Assembly: GCF_032062135.1 (NCBI RefSeq)
Contig: NC_092869.1
Coordinates: 43,257,956 to 43,321,955, forward strand
DNA from: Pyxicephalus adspersus
Lineage: Eukaryota > Chordata > Amphibia > Anura > Pyxicephalidae
Direction of reading: 5' to 3'
Length of the DNA stretch: 64,000 bases
Part shown: piece by piece, positions 1 to 13,592 of the stretch
Layout of the letters: each line of letters starts with the position of its first letter
How positions within the stretch are numbered: position 1 is the stretch's first letter
Made by a program: the position numbers and the translations under genes
The notes under the pieces: generated by a model
Told to the model about the DNA's origin: nothing
Databases searched by the model: none
What the model saw: only the letters and a program-made list of their open reading frames with translations

Positions 1-1455
1 TTTTGAGCGCTCTTTTAAATGAGCAGAAGTCATTAGTAGGTCATTGGAGGAATGTTTTTGCCATCCAAAAATGAAGTATAGCACTGAGGATGCACAGAGT
101 CATGTGACAAGAGACTACAGTCCACAAGCAGACCCTGTAAAAAGCCTGCTGAATCTGTTTTCAGTATGTTACATTAAAGAATCAATGAAGGTACAACAAA
201 TAAACCTTCTGCCTTGCAATACTTCCCGGAAGTCATCTGACAGATTTCACTCGTGGCCTGGAGTTACTGTCAAGTGAGACCTTAGGGAACAGCTGGCCAG
301 AGATCAGTCCAATTTGGTTGTGGGGGATGTCAGGTTGCAGCTCTGGAGAGGTCCAGGCATGATATGTTCCTTCATCATGAAGTGTATCTGGCTGACTGAT
401 TAGAAAGAGAGGGCTATGCTGCTGCCTGTTATCCCAGCTCAATTATCCGTAGCTAATTGCCACTTTCCCACATCTACAAGAGACAGCAGCTGTCTGCCCC
501 CTCCCCAGCATCAGCAATGCTGTGCCATCAACTATTGTGCTAAGGAGGAGAGCGTTCCAAAATCAGAACACCTTGGCATGACTGCTGTGCATGCAATCGG
601 AGGGGCAGCATGGGAATTCATAAGGACTGGACCCTGCTGCATGCCAATGTCCTTTGTTATCCACTAATGGGATCTGGAGCCCATCCTGCACAAGGTGCTT
701 TCAGGCCATACCACCTAGGTGCCAGAGGGTTCCCTTAGGGTATTGTGGCACAGCAGGGCCTTTTTCCATCATTGTGTTGACATTGTAACTGGAAAGTCCT
801 GGAACTATGCTAAAGTCCACTCATTTTTCCTTGTAAGAAAGCTGCATACTGTCAAGAAAAGTTAATGTATTATATCTAGTGCAAAGACTTTTAATGTTCT
901 TACAAAGATTGAAAGCCCTTATTCTGACACTTTAGTTAGGGTGAAAATTCTCTGTCCTTGTCTCCCTTTTTTGCTCCTACATTGTCACCCCTGCTTCAGA
1001 TAGAGACTACAAGTTTTAGCAAACACTACACAGGCATGGTCCTCTGTTGGCACCATCAGGAATCGCACCCTGAGAAATACCATGCAACCATTGCTGGATT
1101 CATGTAGACAGGAAGTGGCTGAGGGGCAAATTAGCAGCCCTGTTAAAGAATAAAGGATTTTTTTTAAATGGTTTAGGATCCTCTATGCACAGAGCAAGCT
1201 GAATGTCATGTAATTAGGGTTTACATCTACTTTATAGTTGTTACATCTAATTTCTGCTTTTGTCGTTTTGCTACTGGAACCAGGGAACACTGTCCAGAAA
1301 ATAAGAATGCCAGCATCTGTTTGGGATTTAGCAAGTCATGGGCAAGAGGTGAATACAGGTGACTGTAGGGGCCAAGCTGGAATGTAAAATGTTTGAATAG
1401 AGGTGTTTATTAATGCAGTCAGGGAGGCTAATAGGTGGAAGTGTTTTGGTGGGGT
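1..1455. other. Non-coding stretch, nothing recognised
   Basis: Mixed-complexity AT-rich sequence. The open frames are short (83 codons or fewer), have no recognisable domains and are not bounded by splice sites of matching phase. I see no repeat family or RNA gene. Confidence 0.5.
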
Positions 1456-1812
1456 ATTATTATTAATAATAGACAGGATTTATATAGCGCCAACATATTA
1501 CGCAGCACTGTACAATAAATAGGGGATGCAAATGACAGACAAATACAGACAATGACACAGGAAGAGGAGAGGACCCTTCCCTGAAGAGATTACAATCTAG
1601 GAGGTGGGGAAGTATCACACAATAGGAGGGGGATATGTAATTTTGGGAAGTAGTGAGTGTTTAGGAGACAGAAGAAGACGGGTAGGTGAGTTTGAAAAGA
1701 TGGGTTTTTAGTGCTTTTTTTATGAGCAGAAAGTAAGAGCAAGCCGAAAAGGACAAGGAAGACCATTCCAGACAGTCAGGGCAGCTCTAGAAAAGTCTTT
1801 GTAGATTTCATC
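1456..1812 (-). repeat. Dispersed frog repeat of the TATATAGCGCCAACATATTA family
   Basis: It starts with a TTATTATTAATAATA tract, then TATATAGCGCCAACATATTA, CGCAGCACTGTACAATAAAT, a GACAGACAAATACAGACAATG segment and CTAGGAGGTGGGGAAGTATC. It runs on through AAGACCATTCCAGACAGTC. Related copies occur at 39107, 40727, 41702 and 63373 in both orientations. The TAA-rich edge looks like the 3' tail of a retroposon, so the element is best read on the minus strand. The block GATTGTAAGCTCTTTGGGGC, seen in the opposite-orientation copy at 41.7 kb, resembles L2-like LINE tails. Confidence 0.75.
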
Positions 1813-4800
1813 TTGCCATCCTCATGGAGAACATGGGCAGGGTTCACCTTTACAGTGGTGGCACACAGAGCTGAATTTATCAGTTAGGGGGATTCTATCA
1901 TTTTTGTGTTTTCTGCTCCGCTGATGATTGCTCACACAATTAGTCTGTTCTTTGAGATGTTTCAACATCTTTCCATTTGTTTTTAGCGATTCTCTAGGGA
2001 CAATGTGTGATGAGTCCTGGGGATGGAGTTCTTTTTTGGTTTCGTTGACCTTTAGAGCTCACAATCACATGGTATGTGGGAGTCTTTTGTTTGGAAATGT
2101 TTGCCAAAAGACAAGCCAATATTTTCATTAGAAAATCTCCAATAGTAAACCAAGACTCGATGTTTTCCAAACAAAATCCCAATTTTTTTTTTCTGTGAAA
2201 TGTTTACTGTCTGTTTTCAATTTGTTCAGACTGTTATTAATGATGTCTGAGGACAGGCCGCTGAGTCTCTGTTCCCGCGCTGCAGGCAGCCGGTCTGTGG
2301 AAGACCTCTGATCAACATTCATAAGAGTGCTGTGGACTGTGCGATGTCTGCTGGAGCAAAAGTGGTACAAGTATAAAATCAGACTAAGTAAATACACTAC
2401 ATAAATTCTTGGCACATCACAACATACAGCAAAAATATCCTTGTTTTATAAAAGCTCCACCTTTTATCATTATAGAGCCATCATTGCGCTTCAATCGGTA
2501 ACTGCTTTGGCTGAGATAATTTCATCAGTCTTTTGCAGGTAGTAGGAAACCTTTCCTCAGTCCCCTCAGTGATCAGACTGCAGCATTGTAAACATTTAGC
2601 AGATCCTATTCTGCCTGCACCATGACAAAATCCGGTTCTCATTCTGTCTGCCTACACCGTAATATGCAGATTCTTTTTCTGCGATGAGGGAACACGGGAA
2701 GCCCCATTCTATCTGCACCCCCATGGTAAGATGTAGGAAATTGCAATAAAGAGATTGTTTTCCCTTTTAGCTGTTTCTTGTTTTAAACTTTCTTTGTGGG
2801 ATTAGAGCTCCGCTTTTATCCTACAATATAGGAATATCCTGAATATTGGACAATGCAGCACTGGCGTTCTTTCACAGTCAGTGATTCTGTTGTGTGTTTT
2901 TGTAGAAACATGCTTATTGAATTGACAAGTTGATTGACTATGGCAGCCAAGGTGACACGAAATGAACCCAGGCCATGCTGTGTGTCACTGTCCTAATACC
3001 AGCATGGGATAGACTGGGCATAGCCTGCCAACCTGAAATGAGCAAGTATGCCTGCTGCACAGTTTGTGTGGAGCCGCAGGAAAAGCGGGCCCTTCAAGGG
3101 GTTTTCATACGCTCAAGAGATAAAGGCTGACTGCTACTTCATCTTGAATGACCTTTCCTTGAAATGCCCAGCCCAGCCCTGGCAGGCAAAAAGAAGAATG
3201 TATACAGGTGGCATAAAAAGGCTTAATCATAAAACAAAAAATTGTAATGGTCATTAGACTTAATATATAAACTTCTAGTGGGGCTACTAACGTTGTTTGA
3301 TTTTTATCTGAGGAGGCTCTGGGATTCTTACATCCATAAGTCTATTACCAGGTGCTGAGGTGCATCCCCTTCAGTGGCAGAACCAAAACTCGGCTGGACC
3401 ACCTGGTAGACCCATGAAAAAATAGTTTTCAGCTACCTGTTGATCAGTTGCAGCCGATGACCATATGCTTTTAGGACAGAAAGTCTACAGTACTAAAACA
3501 AACTAAACCGATTATCCTGACAGCCTGCACAGGGAGATCTGGGAATAGTGACAGTAATTCTGAAGCCACAGGTAATTTTACTTGAGGTTCAGTGAGTTCT
3601 GCAGTCCTTTATGATTTAGTACTGGCTTTGTGTTATCCTAACATGTTTTAATTGGTTTCACCATCTCCCCCCCCGTGAGGCTTCTGTTACCACTCAGGCC
3701 TGATAACACCCACAGGTGCTTTTATTTTACAAAACGTACATTGAAAAAAAATTGTCCTTACGGACCACCTTAAAAAAATTTAGGTTTTATAGTTTTCGTG
3801 TAATTAAGTAACATTGGGAAGTAATAAGTAATTCTACCCCATTTGGCCCCCTGTTACGTTTAGTGTAGCATTCCAGCACTAATACACTAATAAAACTTGA
3901 TTCATAGCATGAAATTTTATGGAATGGGAATCCATACATCTCCCATCACTTTGATGAGACCTGAAGAGCTACTATAAAAGCAAGCCCCTCGGGCTGTCCA
4001 TCATCTCCTCGCTATCCATTATCATTCCTTAGACGCCTTTCATCTCACCCCCTATATATTGTGTGCTGCACTCCACTATCAGAGCCAGGCCCGGGGTGCC
4101 CTCACATCTTCTTATCATCTGGCAAAAAGCTGACTCAGAGCTTAGAAAAGGAAAATCCAGGATCAGAGGAGGCTGTGAGGGACAGGGATAGGAATGAACA
4201 TGAAGGCTAAGAATCCATGTTTTTGTGTCAAGCTTACAGGAGGGATCATGTCTGAACATCTATTCTATAGAAGGGAAAACACACCAGAGAACATGCCCCA
4301 AAACTGAACATAAATAGGTAAAAGCAGCACAATGCATGTGTATATGGTATTCTGTGGAATCCTCTGCAGCACAAATTGGTACAGGTCTGCCAAATGTTTC
4401 AGCATTTTTCCACTTTGCAGTTATTGATAGATAGACAGTGGGTGAATGAGAAAGCTCTGAAGGATGCTTGTGATTGGAAAATGTTAGTAGAAAATGTATG
4501 GCTGTTGCTTGAACCAGAAATCGGAATGGTGGTGCCAAACTCGTAGGGACTGGAAGTACTTGAAGTTAAATAACTTGCACGTGTACCCAGTTTCTGTACT
4601 TGTGATCCTGCTCTGATAATTGCTTCTAGCTGGCCGTCACTGATTCTATGCCTCTTCCTGGCTATGCTCCTCTTTATTCCCTGGTACTTTGTTCAGATTG
4701 CTGACTCTTGGTACAGATCATCCTGTCTATGCTTTATATTCTTGGGTACCAATTGAACCATGAGTAAGCAGTTGCCTACTACTATTACTTCACCTTGGTC

Positions 4801-5490
4801 ACCACCCATCCCTGCTGTGTCATGTATTGGGGGCCACTGTCTAGTCATTTATATGAATGATCTACAATTATGGCCGATTATGCTTTTACAGACCCAGCCA
4901 TGTGAGTCAGTTGGCCAAACGGCAAAATTTGAATTTTGTTCTTTAAGGAGACAAATGACTATTGGTTTGGGTTTTTGTCTGGTTACAGATAAGGGTAAAT
5001 CATTTTTTTTTTTTTTACTACAGATAAGATGATGTTGAAATCACAAACTGAAATGTATGGCCCGCTCTGCATGAAATGAATGCATTGCCGTTCTTGAGCC
5101 CAAGGTCAGATACAATCTCACTTGCGACTTCTCTGTTCTGTCTCCAAGACTTAGAAGTCTCTTTGTGGGTCTGGAACAAATAACCCATTTTGACATATTT
5201 TGAAAGTGACTCCTAGGTGAGAGACGGTCATTGCAAGGTCCTGTGGAATTGAATAGGACAGATGCTACAAGATATATGTCTACAAAATGATTCTCTCACC
5301 TCTTCTGCACAAAATTACTCTCTGGGCACTCCGCCTTCCTTGGCATAGTAATGCCAGCCTGTAAACATTGCACAATTGCTGCCAGTCAGTGCTGAAGAAT
5401 GTGCTGCTATTATGGAGATTCCCCTCCTATTCTCAGGGAGATTAAACAGTCAAAAGAGCAACTAAACCAACCTCCCTATTCCAGATTTTT
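1813..5490. other. Non-coding stretch before the assembly gap
   Basis: No exon, RNA gene or recognised transposon. Small homopolymers (for example T12 near 5003) are the only simple features. The open frames here are all under 100 codons and look random. Confidence 0.5.
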
Positions 5491-5886
5491 NNNNNNNNNN
5501 NNNNNNNNNNNNNNNNNNNNNNNNNNNNNNNNNNNNNNNNNNNNNNNNNNNNNNNNNNNNNNNNNNNNNNNNNNNNNNNNNNNNNNNNNNNNNNNNNNNN
5601 NNNNNNNNNNNNNNNNNNNNNNNNNNNNNNNNNNNNNNNNNNNNNNNNNNNNNNNNNNNNNNNNNNNNNNNNNNNNNNNNNNNNNNNNNNNNNNNNNNNN
5701 NNNNNNNNNNNNNNNNNNNNNNNNNNNNNNNNNNNNNNNNNNNNNNNNNNNNNNNNNNNNNNNNNNNNNNNNNNNNNNNNNNNNNNNNNNNNNNNNNNNN
5801 NNNNNNNNNNNNNNNNNNNNNNNNNNNNNNNNNNNNNNNNNNNNNNNNNNNNNNNNNNNNNNNNNNNNNNNNNNNNNNNNNNNNNN
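5491..5886. other. Assembly gap (396 N)
   Basis: All bases are N. The right edge falls exactly at the start of a 33-bp tandem unit, so the unresolved sequence is probably more of the same minisatellite. 396 is 12 x 33, which may be chance or may reflect a size estimate. Confidence 0.95.
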
Positions 5887-6195
5887 CAGCCTTATCCTAT
5901 ACACATAGCAGTAGGCCTCCAGCCTTATCCTATACATATAGCACCAGGCCTGCAGCCTTATCCTATGCATATAGCAGCAGGCCTGCAGCCTTATCCCATA
6001 CATAGAGCACCAGGCCTGCAGACTTATCCCATACATGGAGCACCAGGCCTGCAGCCTTATCCTATACGTATAGCACCAGGCCTGCAGCCTTATCCCATAC
6101 ATAGAGCACCAGGCCTGCAGACTTATGCCATACCTAGAGCACCAGGCCTGCAGCCTTATCCTATACATATGGCACCAGGCCTGCAGACTTATCCT

Positions 6196-6235
<40 letters not shown>

Positions 6236-6255
6236 CACAAGGTCTGGAGCTTTAT
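5887..6255. repeat. 33-bp minisatellite with an internal (TA)n expansion
   Basis: Nine consecutive 33-bp units run from 5887 to 6183, of the form CAGCCTTATCCTATACATAT followed by AGCACCAGGCCTG. They vary at a few positions (CTATAC/CCATAC, CAGCC/CAGAC, ATATAG/ATAGAG). A tenth unit starts at 6184, is interrupted by about 36 bp of alternating TA at its own TACATATA site, and finishes with TAGCACAAGGTCTG. A degenerate eleventh follows. Because 33 is a multiple of three and the units lack stops, both strands are open across the array (an 11-residue repeat). This is a by-product, not evidence of a gene. Confidence 0.93.
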
Positions 6256-9200
6256 CGTGCATATACTTAACTTTTATATATGTATAAAATTAAAAAAAGA
6301 AACCTTCCTATGTAGATGTTTAGAGAATGGGTATTTGCACAGGGGTCTTTTGTCTGTTGGTGCAGTGCAGAGCTATTGCTATATTCAGGTTGGGATAGGC
6401 AAAGGAGGCCTACAGATGCATTGTTGTTGTTTTCTAGCATATCACGCCTAAAATGACTCCAGATTCATTTGTTAAATGCAATGTAAAAATTCACTGGAAT
6501 GAGATCTGATGTTCTAATAATTCTTTTCTGATTCAGATAGGTAAGAATATACACCATCTGTCAGAAATCATAAAAAAAGAAAATAAACTGCTGCACTTTC
6601 TTCTTAAAGGGAACTTGTATTACCACAAATAAAGGTTTCTTGTTCTGAGAATGCTCATTTACTGGCTGTGTCTGGCTTCAGTGTTTTTCGAAGGCCTCTA
6701 TGAAGTCATACTTAAATCCAGACTCTTGGTGGCATCCTCAGGGGATTCACAGAGAACATTTAAGGGAGTTCCAATTAGTTGAAAACAGACTGACCAGGAT
6801 TTTACAGCTATAAAAATAGAGTCAAGGTTCACAGTCAGTCTCTGAAAACCATGAAGAATAGCATAGACATGTCAGCTGGAGAAGAGCCCAGCGAGCGGAG
6901 GTGCTGTGGAGTTAGATAGACGGTGGATGAACACAACCAGATAACATTCTCCAAATAAGAGGTCAGAAACTGCAGCCTGTATTGTCTGAGTATAAATTTC
7001 TGTTAATCCGAGGCGTACAGTGCAATCCAGGGGCACCTTGGTACAGTAAGAATTCACATGTACAGGAATGTCCTAGGTCTGTAGGCCTTTATGCTGCAGG
7101 TCATGTGTATTCTGGGCTGGATTCATGAAAAGTAGATGAAAAAACATGGCGGCATGAAAGAACTACTGTTATGAGGAATGGTTATACCCAATAACTCTGC
7201 CACTTTTACTTCATGTTCATATAACACAGAGTTGTGAATTGTACTGTCCAGGGCCTGACACCCCAACAAATCTGGTGAGGAAGGGGTAAACATATCTTCT
7301 CCACATGCTAATTAGGAATGTTGCTTTGTGCCAGATCTGCATGAATCTCAAAACTGAATGGATTGAAATGCTAACATCTGGGAACACCTGGTTGATCTCA
7401 TTGTGAGTCCTGTTGTGGAATAGTAGGTAAAAGGCTGGCAGGGGTCACAATCAGGTAAACTCTATTTTATGCACATAGTCATGTTGACGGCACTGAAACC
7501 CTCCATGGTTTCATGGCTCCTGGATTCTTAAGAACACATGCCGGCGATGTAAATGAGAAGCGATAAATGATGAGATTATATGTCATATAAGCTGATGAAA
7601 CGCTGCCAAGCAAACCTGAGCTGGCAGATAGCTGGCAGAGGCAGGGCACTGCAGGGGCACCCTCTAGCATTAGGCACCCTGCTGAGAGATGAACAGGCTT
7701 CCTATGTACATCAGACTGGTATAACCTCCCCCCCTTCCCTTGAATCACCAGCCTGTGCCCAGAGTAATCCCCACACACCTATCTACCTGCATTGTTATCT
7801 GCGGGCTGTGTGCCAGTCCTCCTGTCAATCCTTGGCATCTCCCATGCATTCCAGCCTGAGAAAATACAATGCATGTTCTATCCCCTACAGGTCATAGCCA
7901 TTCTTGTTGGAAGCGGCAAGCCAGGAGCAATCATTATAGATAATCCCTGGAGTTTTACAAAGGAGGCACACACCCTCTACTTGGAAAGGAATTCTTGGCT
8001 TGTGCCCCATCCGCTGGGTAGAAAGTCATTAGCTGGTGATCTGCTGCCTCTAGCCCAACAGCAAACTCTGTGTCATAAGTCAGACAACAGCCACGCAATA
8101 ATAAATTGGCATCCAGAAGACACCAACCTCCTAATCTTTATCTTCTATGAAGTGAAGAGTGATGTGTGACGCACACTGCCAAGAACAGAGCAAATGTTCA
8201 CCATAATTTTGTTTACAATTCAAGATCAATCGTAGGAAGTGCCATCTACACATATACATATGCCATGTAAATGTCAGAGAAAAGATGAACAAGGGTTTTA
8301 ATATTTAAATATCTGTTTATCTGCACACATCAAGCGAGATAAAGCTTTGTAATCTTTATTACTGTTGTATTGACATATCTGGGGTTCCTATGGCTGTTTT
8401 TGGGTCATCTGCTCCATTCAGTGATGATCACTATAGCCCTCTGTATATGCCTCCCCTTCTCTGTCAAGCTCATTCTGTCTTTCCAACTGTATGCTTCATG
8501 GCATCATCTTCTTCTGTGGCCCACCAATTTCTGTTGCTGAGATGCCATGCTAACAATATACCCTGATAAGCCCTGGTGCAGCATTTTCTATCCCTGGGAA
8601 CTTTCTGCCTCTCTCCAGAGTAAGACTTTTTTTTTTCTTCGGATCCCCTAAAAAGCAGCTTTTTTTTTTTTGGGGTTCCTGGAATCTCCATTACTACTTG
8701 GCCCTCTTCACCATGCTTTCTTTTCTTTAACTCGTGGACATGGATTCTCTGAGTGTGTATGGATTCATCAGGTGCAGCTGCAGAAGGGAGACTCTTTGGC
8801 TTGAGTTTTTATTGGCTGCCGCAGAATTCTCTGCATTATCTCACCATGAGGGTAATTTTCCAGGCCTACATCCACCCATAGCAGAAATCTCTTGCTGAAC
8901 ATGTCATCCATGGGGCATCCAGCAGTCTGATGGAGTCACTCGACATGTTGTTTGGTTGTGATTTGTAGTGAAATATTTGCTGAAGAAAGCTGCTCAGCCT
9001 CATTGATTGGAGCCTTTTATTATATCATATTGATGTGCTGGCTGCGATGTGTTTATTGCGAGGTCAGTGTGAGCTCCTTCTGATCAGAAAGAGACCCGAT
9101 TTATCTCTGTTTTGTGAGTGTCAGGTGACTATTCACCTATTTGTAGTGCTGGACAGCACATGGCATCTGATTGCAGCCTAGCATCACCGACTCCACACAT

Positions 9201-10394
9201 AGCGAAGATTTGGCTTTGTGAAACGCTGCACCTGCTTGACACTTGTAGTCACCACATCCGTAGGAAAAGACTCCGACCTCAGCCAATAGCATCACTGAGC
9301 TGCTTCAATGGAAACTCGCACTCCGATCCAAACCACTTCCAGCTTCAGTGGAAAATCTGCAGAGATACGAATGGAAAATGCACATTTCATGGAAAAATCG
9401 GGTTTCTATTCTTCTAAGGTTAATGTGGAACGTATTCTGTTGGCTTTAAAATTTAATTTCATGGTGTGTATGGTGTATTGGATCGATGGTCCAAGAGCTC
9501 TGCCAACACCATGCATTGTCACACATCAGACTAGGAGAGGAAAAAATGAGCCATGTGACATTGATATTTCCTGCCAGGAAGCTGCTCTCCGCAGACGGTG
9601 AAGCTGAAAATTTCTCATGGGCAGACCAATGTGCAGATTTAAAGAAGCTTTAATAGTCACTTACGAAATCATCAGATCAGGTGGAATCTTCCTACTTCAC
9701 TAGCATTAAAGAATACTGGAACACTGACTGACATGAACACATTCCGTGTACGTCGCTATCCCACGGGCACCCAACATTTCTACGGTGATGCATCGTCGCT
9801 ACATCACTACATGATTTACATATAAAAAAACCCCAAGAAATCAATCCTCGGATGTTCTGAAAACCGGATACATTATTCACCAGCTCTGACCTTTCCATGT
9901 ATTGTTTAGATTTCTTGTCCTGCAGTGCTCCAAACTTTGGTAGATCAGTTGTATTCCTCCACTTTATACCACCCTTGGCCTTGTTCATCTCCTGTGCCCC
10001 TCTGTCCAGGACCCATTACGGGTGAAAGGATCCCCACTTGTACCCTTGCTTTGGTAATACCATTATTTTATTGTTTACAATGCAGTGTATTAGAAAATAA
10101 ATTTATCTGGGTATGTTGGCAATCTGTAGAGCAATGCACATGCTTTAGCTCATCATGTAGATCTAAATGGGCCTCTGGAGTTTTATTTTGTCCCACAGCT
10201 GTGAAAACTTTTCCAAAGTTGCATTGTTTACCCAAAATAGTGTTTTTCTTGTTTAAACCATGCTCAGACTGTTACATGGCTGTCTAGTTTGATGAAGAGC
10301 CCATATTGCATTGTAATGTCACAGGACAAATGGATCAACTAGACAGAACTTGCAGCAAGATGCACTTTGCTTTTCTGTGGCCCTCTCTAACATG
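6256..10394. other. Non-coding stretch, no recognised gene
   Basis: I found no splice-bounded coding segment on either strand. Two T-rich runs at about 8628-8673 flank TTCGGATCCCCTAAAAAGCA and look like decayed repeat DNA. Other sequence is unique-looking and AT-rich. Confidence 0.5.

Positions 10395-10428
<34 letters not shown>
10395..10428. repeat. (TA)n microsatellite
   Basis: About 34 bp of uninterrupted alternating TA. Confidence 0.95.
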
Positions 10429-13415
10429 CTATTCATTGCTGATTTGTTTTCTTATCTTCAGGTAGTTTGTGCATATTGTATATCTGCAATGAGTGTGTAC
10501 GTGATGCCTTGCACTTCTCTGTGTTATCTGTTCATCACTTATAAAATGATGATTTTGTTTTACATGCAGAAATTGCAGAATTTCAAAATACGGTGACAAT
10601 TTATTCCCCAGCAGTTTACAATTTAGGACAATAAAGCTGTAAGTGTCCCTTGCCATTTTCATCTGTGCAATGTTCATGCTGAAGATGGATACCTGCCCCT
10701 TCTGTCGCCTCATGAAGTAGTGTGGTTTTGCACCGGGTTTTAGGACTTTTGGGCCATTTTCAGCTTTTGCTACCGAGAAATGTAACTGACTTCATGTACC
10801 AGCACATAATATACAATCTAATTTGTACAATCTCATTCTACATGAATAATGTTGTGCAAGGATTAGGGTTAAAGTGAACCAGTCTCTTGCAACTTGAGAA
10901 GTAAAACTAAACATATGACAAAAGGTAAGTGTAGTTAACTTAAATGAACACCGAGTCCAAAACAACTGGTGAATAATGCTGTAAGAGAGGCAGCTCCCAG
11001 ATCTTTGTTAGTAAACTCGATCTCTACTTTTATTGCGAGTTACTAAATGCTTTCAGGTAGGCAGTATGGGTCAAGGCTCCCCCTCCTTTTATTGGTATGT
11101 AAATAATTATGACATTATAGTAGATCCCCTCTTCATCAGGCCAAACTAGGTTGAGGTTCTGTCCTGCACAATGACGTCCTAAAATACACCTGGATTGGAT
11201 GTGTATCATTGTTGCCACACTGCCGCCAGTCTGGACTATTGGCATTTTTCCTTCACTCCGTGATTTTCCCACTAAAGTGCTTAAATAAAACAGAAGAGCC
11301 ATCCAATCTGAAAGTGCGGAAAACCCCCCGCAGAGGGATCAGGAGGGCCAAAGAGAATTAGAGATTCTGAATGAGCTAATTAGGCCCACTTGATCCGATA
11401 GGCATTAAGTAAAGCTGTATCCAGGTTATCGGATCTTGGCACCCTATGGTACAGGAAGATAATCCTGAGAGCAGCTCATACAGGGCAGCTCGCCTCCGAC
11501 CTCAAAGCCACACACAATGTATAAAACAATATTTTCTAATGAGGAAGTTTGGTTTTGGATTTTCCTGCAGTGCTTTTCGCACCGGGACAGAGCCACTTCC
11601 ATGCTGAGGGGGGTCAGCTGTGCATATTGTGGGATGGGTGTTAGCAAATGATGGTTGGATTGGTGCACTTTGGTGTCATTCATTCTAAATAACACCCCAA
11701 TATACCCTGCCTGAGAACCTGTGGTACTTTTTTGCTTTGCAAACATATTGTGCATGCAGTTCAATTGAATGGACTGCCTCACTGCATGGCAGCTCACAGG
11801 GCAATGCACATCTGTGCAGCCACCCAAATTTAATGTACATCCAGATTTAGATGTATCTACTTTTGCATTCTTGTATATTGTTTATTTGATATGGATTCAA
11901 TGCTTGTAAAAACTACACCTTTATGACAACTTTGTTTTAAAAAAATCAATTTTTTTAGGCCAATTTTACTTAAAATTGATAACACCGTAAAGCTGAACCA
12001 CTTTCTGGCTTCTTGTGTCTACTGATGATGAGATTATCTCTCTCCCCAACCCCCAGAAGGTCACAGTGATGGTGTCGCTATCACAGCTGGATTCTCCTAT
12101 TATTTTTATTTTTCATTATGGAAGATTCATCTGGGAGGATGACACCATCATTTGGCTTTGTAAGTGCTGCAGCAGTTGGGTGGAGCACAGAATCCTGGTG
12201 GAGAGACGTCATGAACAGAGTGTCTGAGCTCAAAACAGCAAAGGTGTGATTCGGCTTGCCAACAAACTCACAAATCTGAAAACGTTTTAGAGGGAGTTGT
12301 CCTTTAATAAAGGACCTAAGAGTAAACACAGCACAGGGCCCTTGGGGGTGAGGGAGAAAGTGGGGGTGCGTTTGCACATAATACAGCTGAGTTTTTACGT
12401 TGTAATAATTATAAAAAAAAACTTTTTTCACAAATCTCACTCTCACTAACCTACCTAAATCCTGGGAAAACAAAGTGCTAATAATTCTGAGTGAACCAGA
12501 ACGATGTTCTCTCAGGAATGCAGATTGTGTGGGAGATCTGTAGGCTGCTTACCTGTCTGTTCTCCCGTTTTCATAATCGCTCTGGGAAGGATGATTTTTG
12601 TTCCTGTTCTCATAGATAAACATGAGGCTGCAAAGCAATCACTTTATTAGAAAGTGGGGATCACATATGTATGGAGGGGTGCCGAAGGATGAATCTCCCT
12701 AGGTGCTTTTCCTGACAGTCATCATTGGAGCTTTTGTGCAGAGAATGACCCGGCGATCAGTCTGCACTCTTCTGTCTCTTAGTATTGCTTATATTTGACT
12801 TTAGGATCAATCTAATATTAGGCTGGAGATGGTTATCACATTCATTTTGGAATGGAATTCACAGAGATTTAGAAAATAAATTGATTTATTGTTAAATAAG
12901 CAGCATGGCAGATCAAGTCATTAAATATACAAGCAGAATAATAAGGAAATGAGCAGCTGACAATACAACAAACACAGGAATATTATTGCAGGAGGATTTC
13001 TCATTATTTTTCCGAGATTACAGTATGTTTACAGATGAAGGAAGTTATATCTTTAGGACAAGTTCAGCTGCCCCTGCCAATCAGCTATCGGATAGCCTGC
13101 GGTCAGCGGAGGTTTTGGATTTTGGCATGTAGATAAGACTAGGATGTTTCTGGAGGTTTGTGCTGTAAAGAGAATCACTGGTACAACCACTGGCCTTCGT
13201 TTATACTGAAAGGAGCCCAGGGGCTGTGCTAGCCCTGTGGGTCAAAAATAGCCAATGTTACCTGTATTAGCAAATCGTAAATGACTGCCTTGCTTTTGTG
13301 AATTTATCTCTGCTATTTTCTGTACACAGTGAGGATCAGTTAAAAATATGGGGAGGTGTCTAATAAATTTGCAGTATGCCAATCATACCATACTACATAA
13401 TCAGATCTCAAGGGC
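10429..13415. other. Non-coding stretch, no recognised gene
   Basis: No exon or transposon found. The segment near 11340-11450 (with GAGCTAATTAGGCCCACTTG) is compositionally complex and could be conserved non-coding DNA, but this cannot be tested from one sequence. Confidence 0.45.
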
Positions 13416-13592
13416 AACATTCCTGGATAGACACAGGAGGAAAGACATTCCTGGATGGCCACAGGAATAATGAGGAGGGGGAGGCATTCCTGGATGGACA
13501 GGAGATTGGTGAGGAGGGAAGGCATTCCTGGCTGGACAGGAGATTAGGCAGGATATAATGGTTTCCTGGACTGACACATGGATGGCAGGACA
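13416..13592. repeat. Short imperfect tandem repeat around GGCATTCCTGGATGGACAGG
   Basis: Four to five diverged copies of a core CATTCCTGGATGG-ACAGGA, with GAGGAGGGA between several copies and a spacing of about 25-48 bp. Both strands are open through the array, which accounts for the short reading frames there. Confidence 0.75.

Noticed and set aside
5399..6240. Long open frames on both strands over the gap and minisatellite
   Set aside because: They are mostly N and 33-bp units; openness comes from the unit being a multiple of three without stops. No start context, domain or splice site supports a gene.
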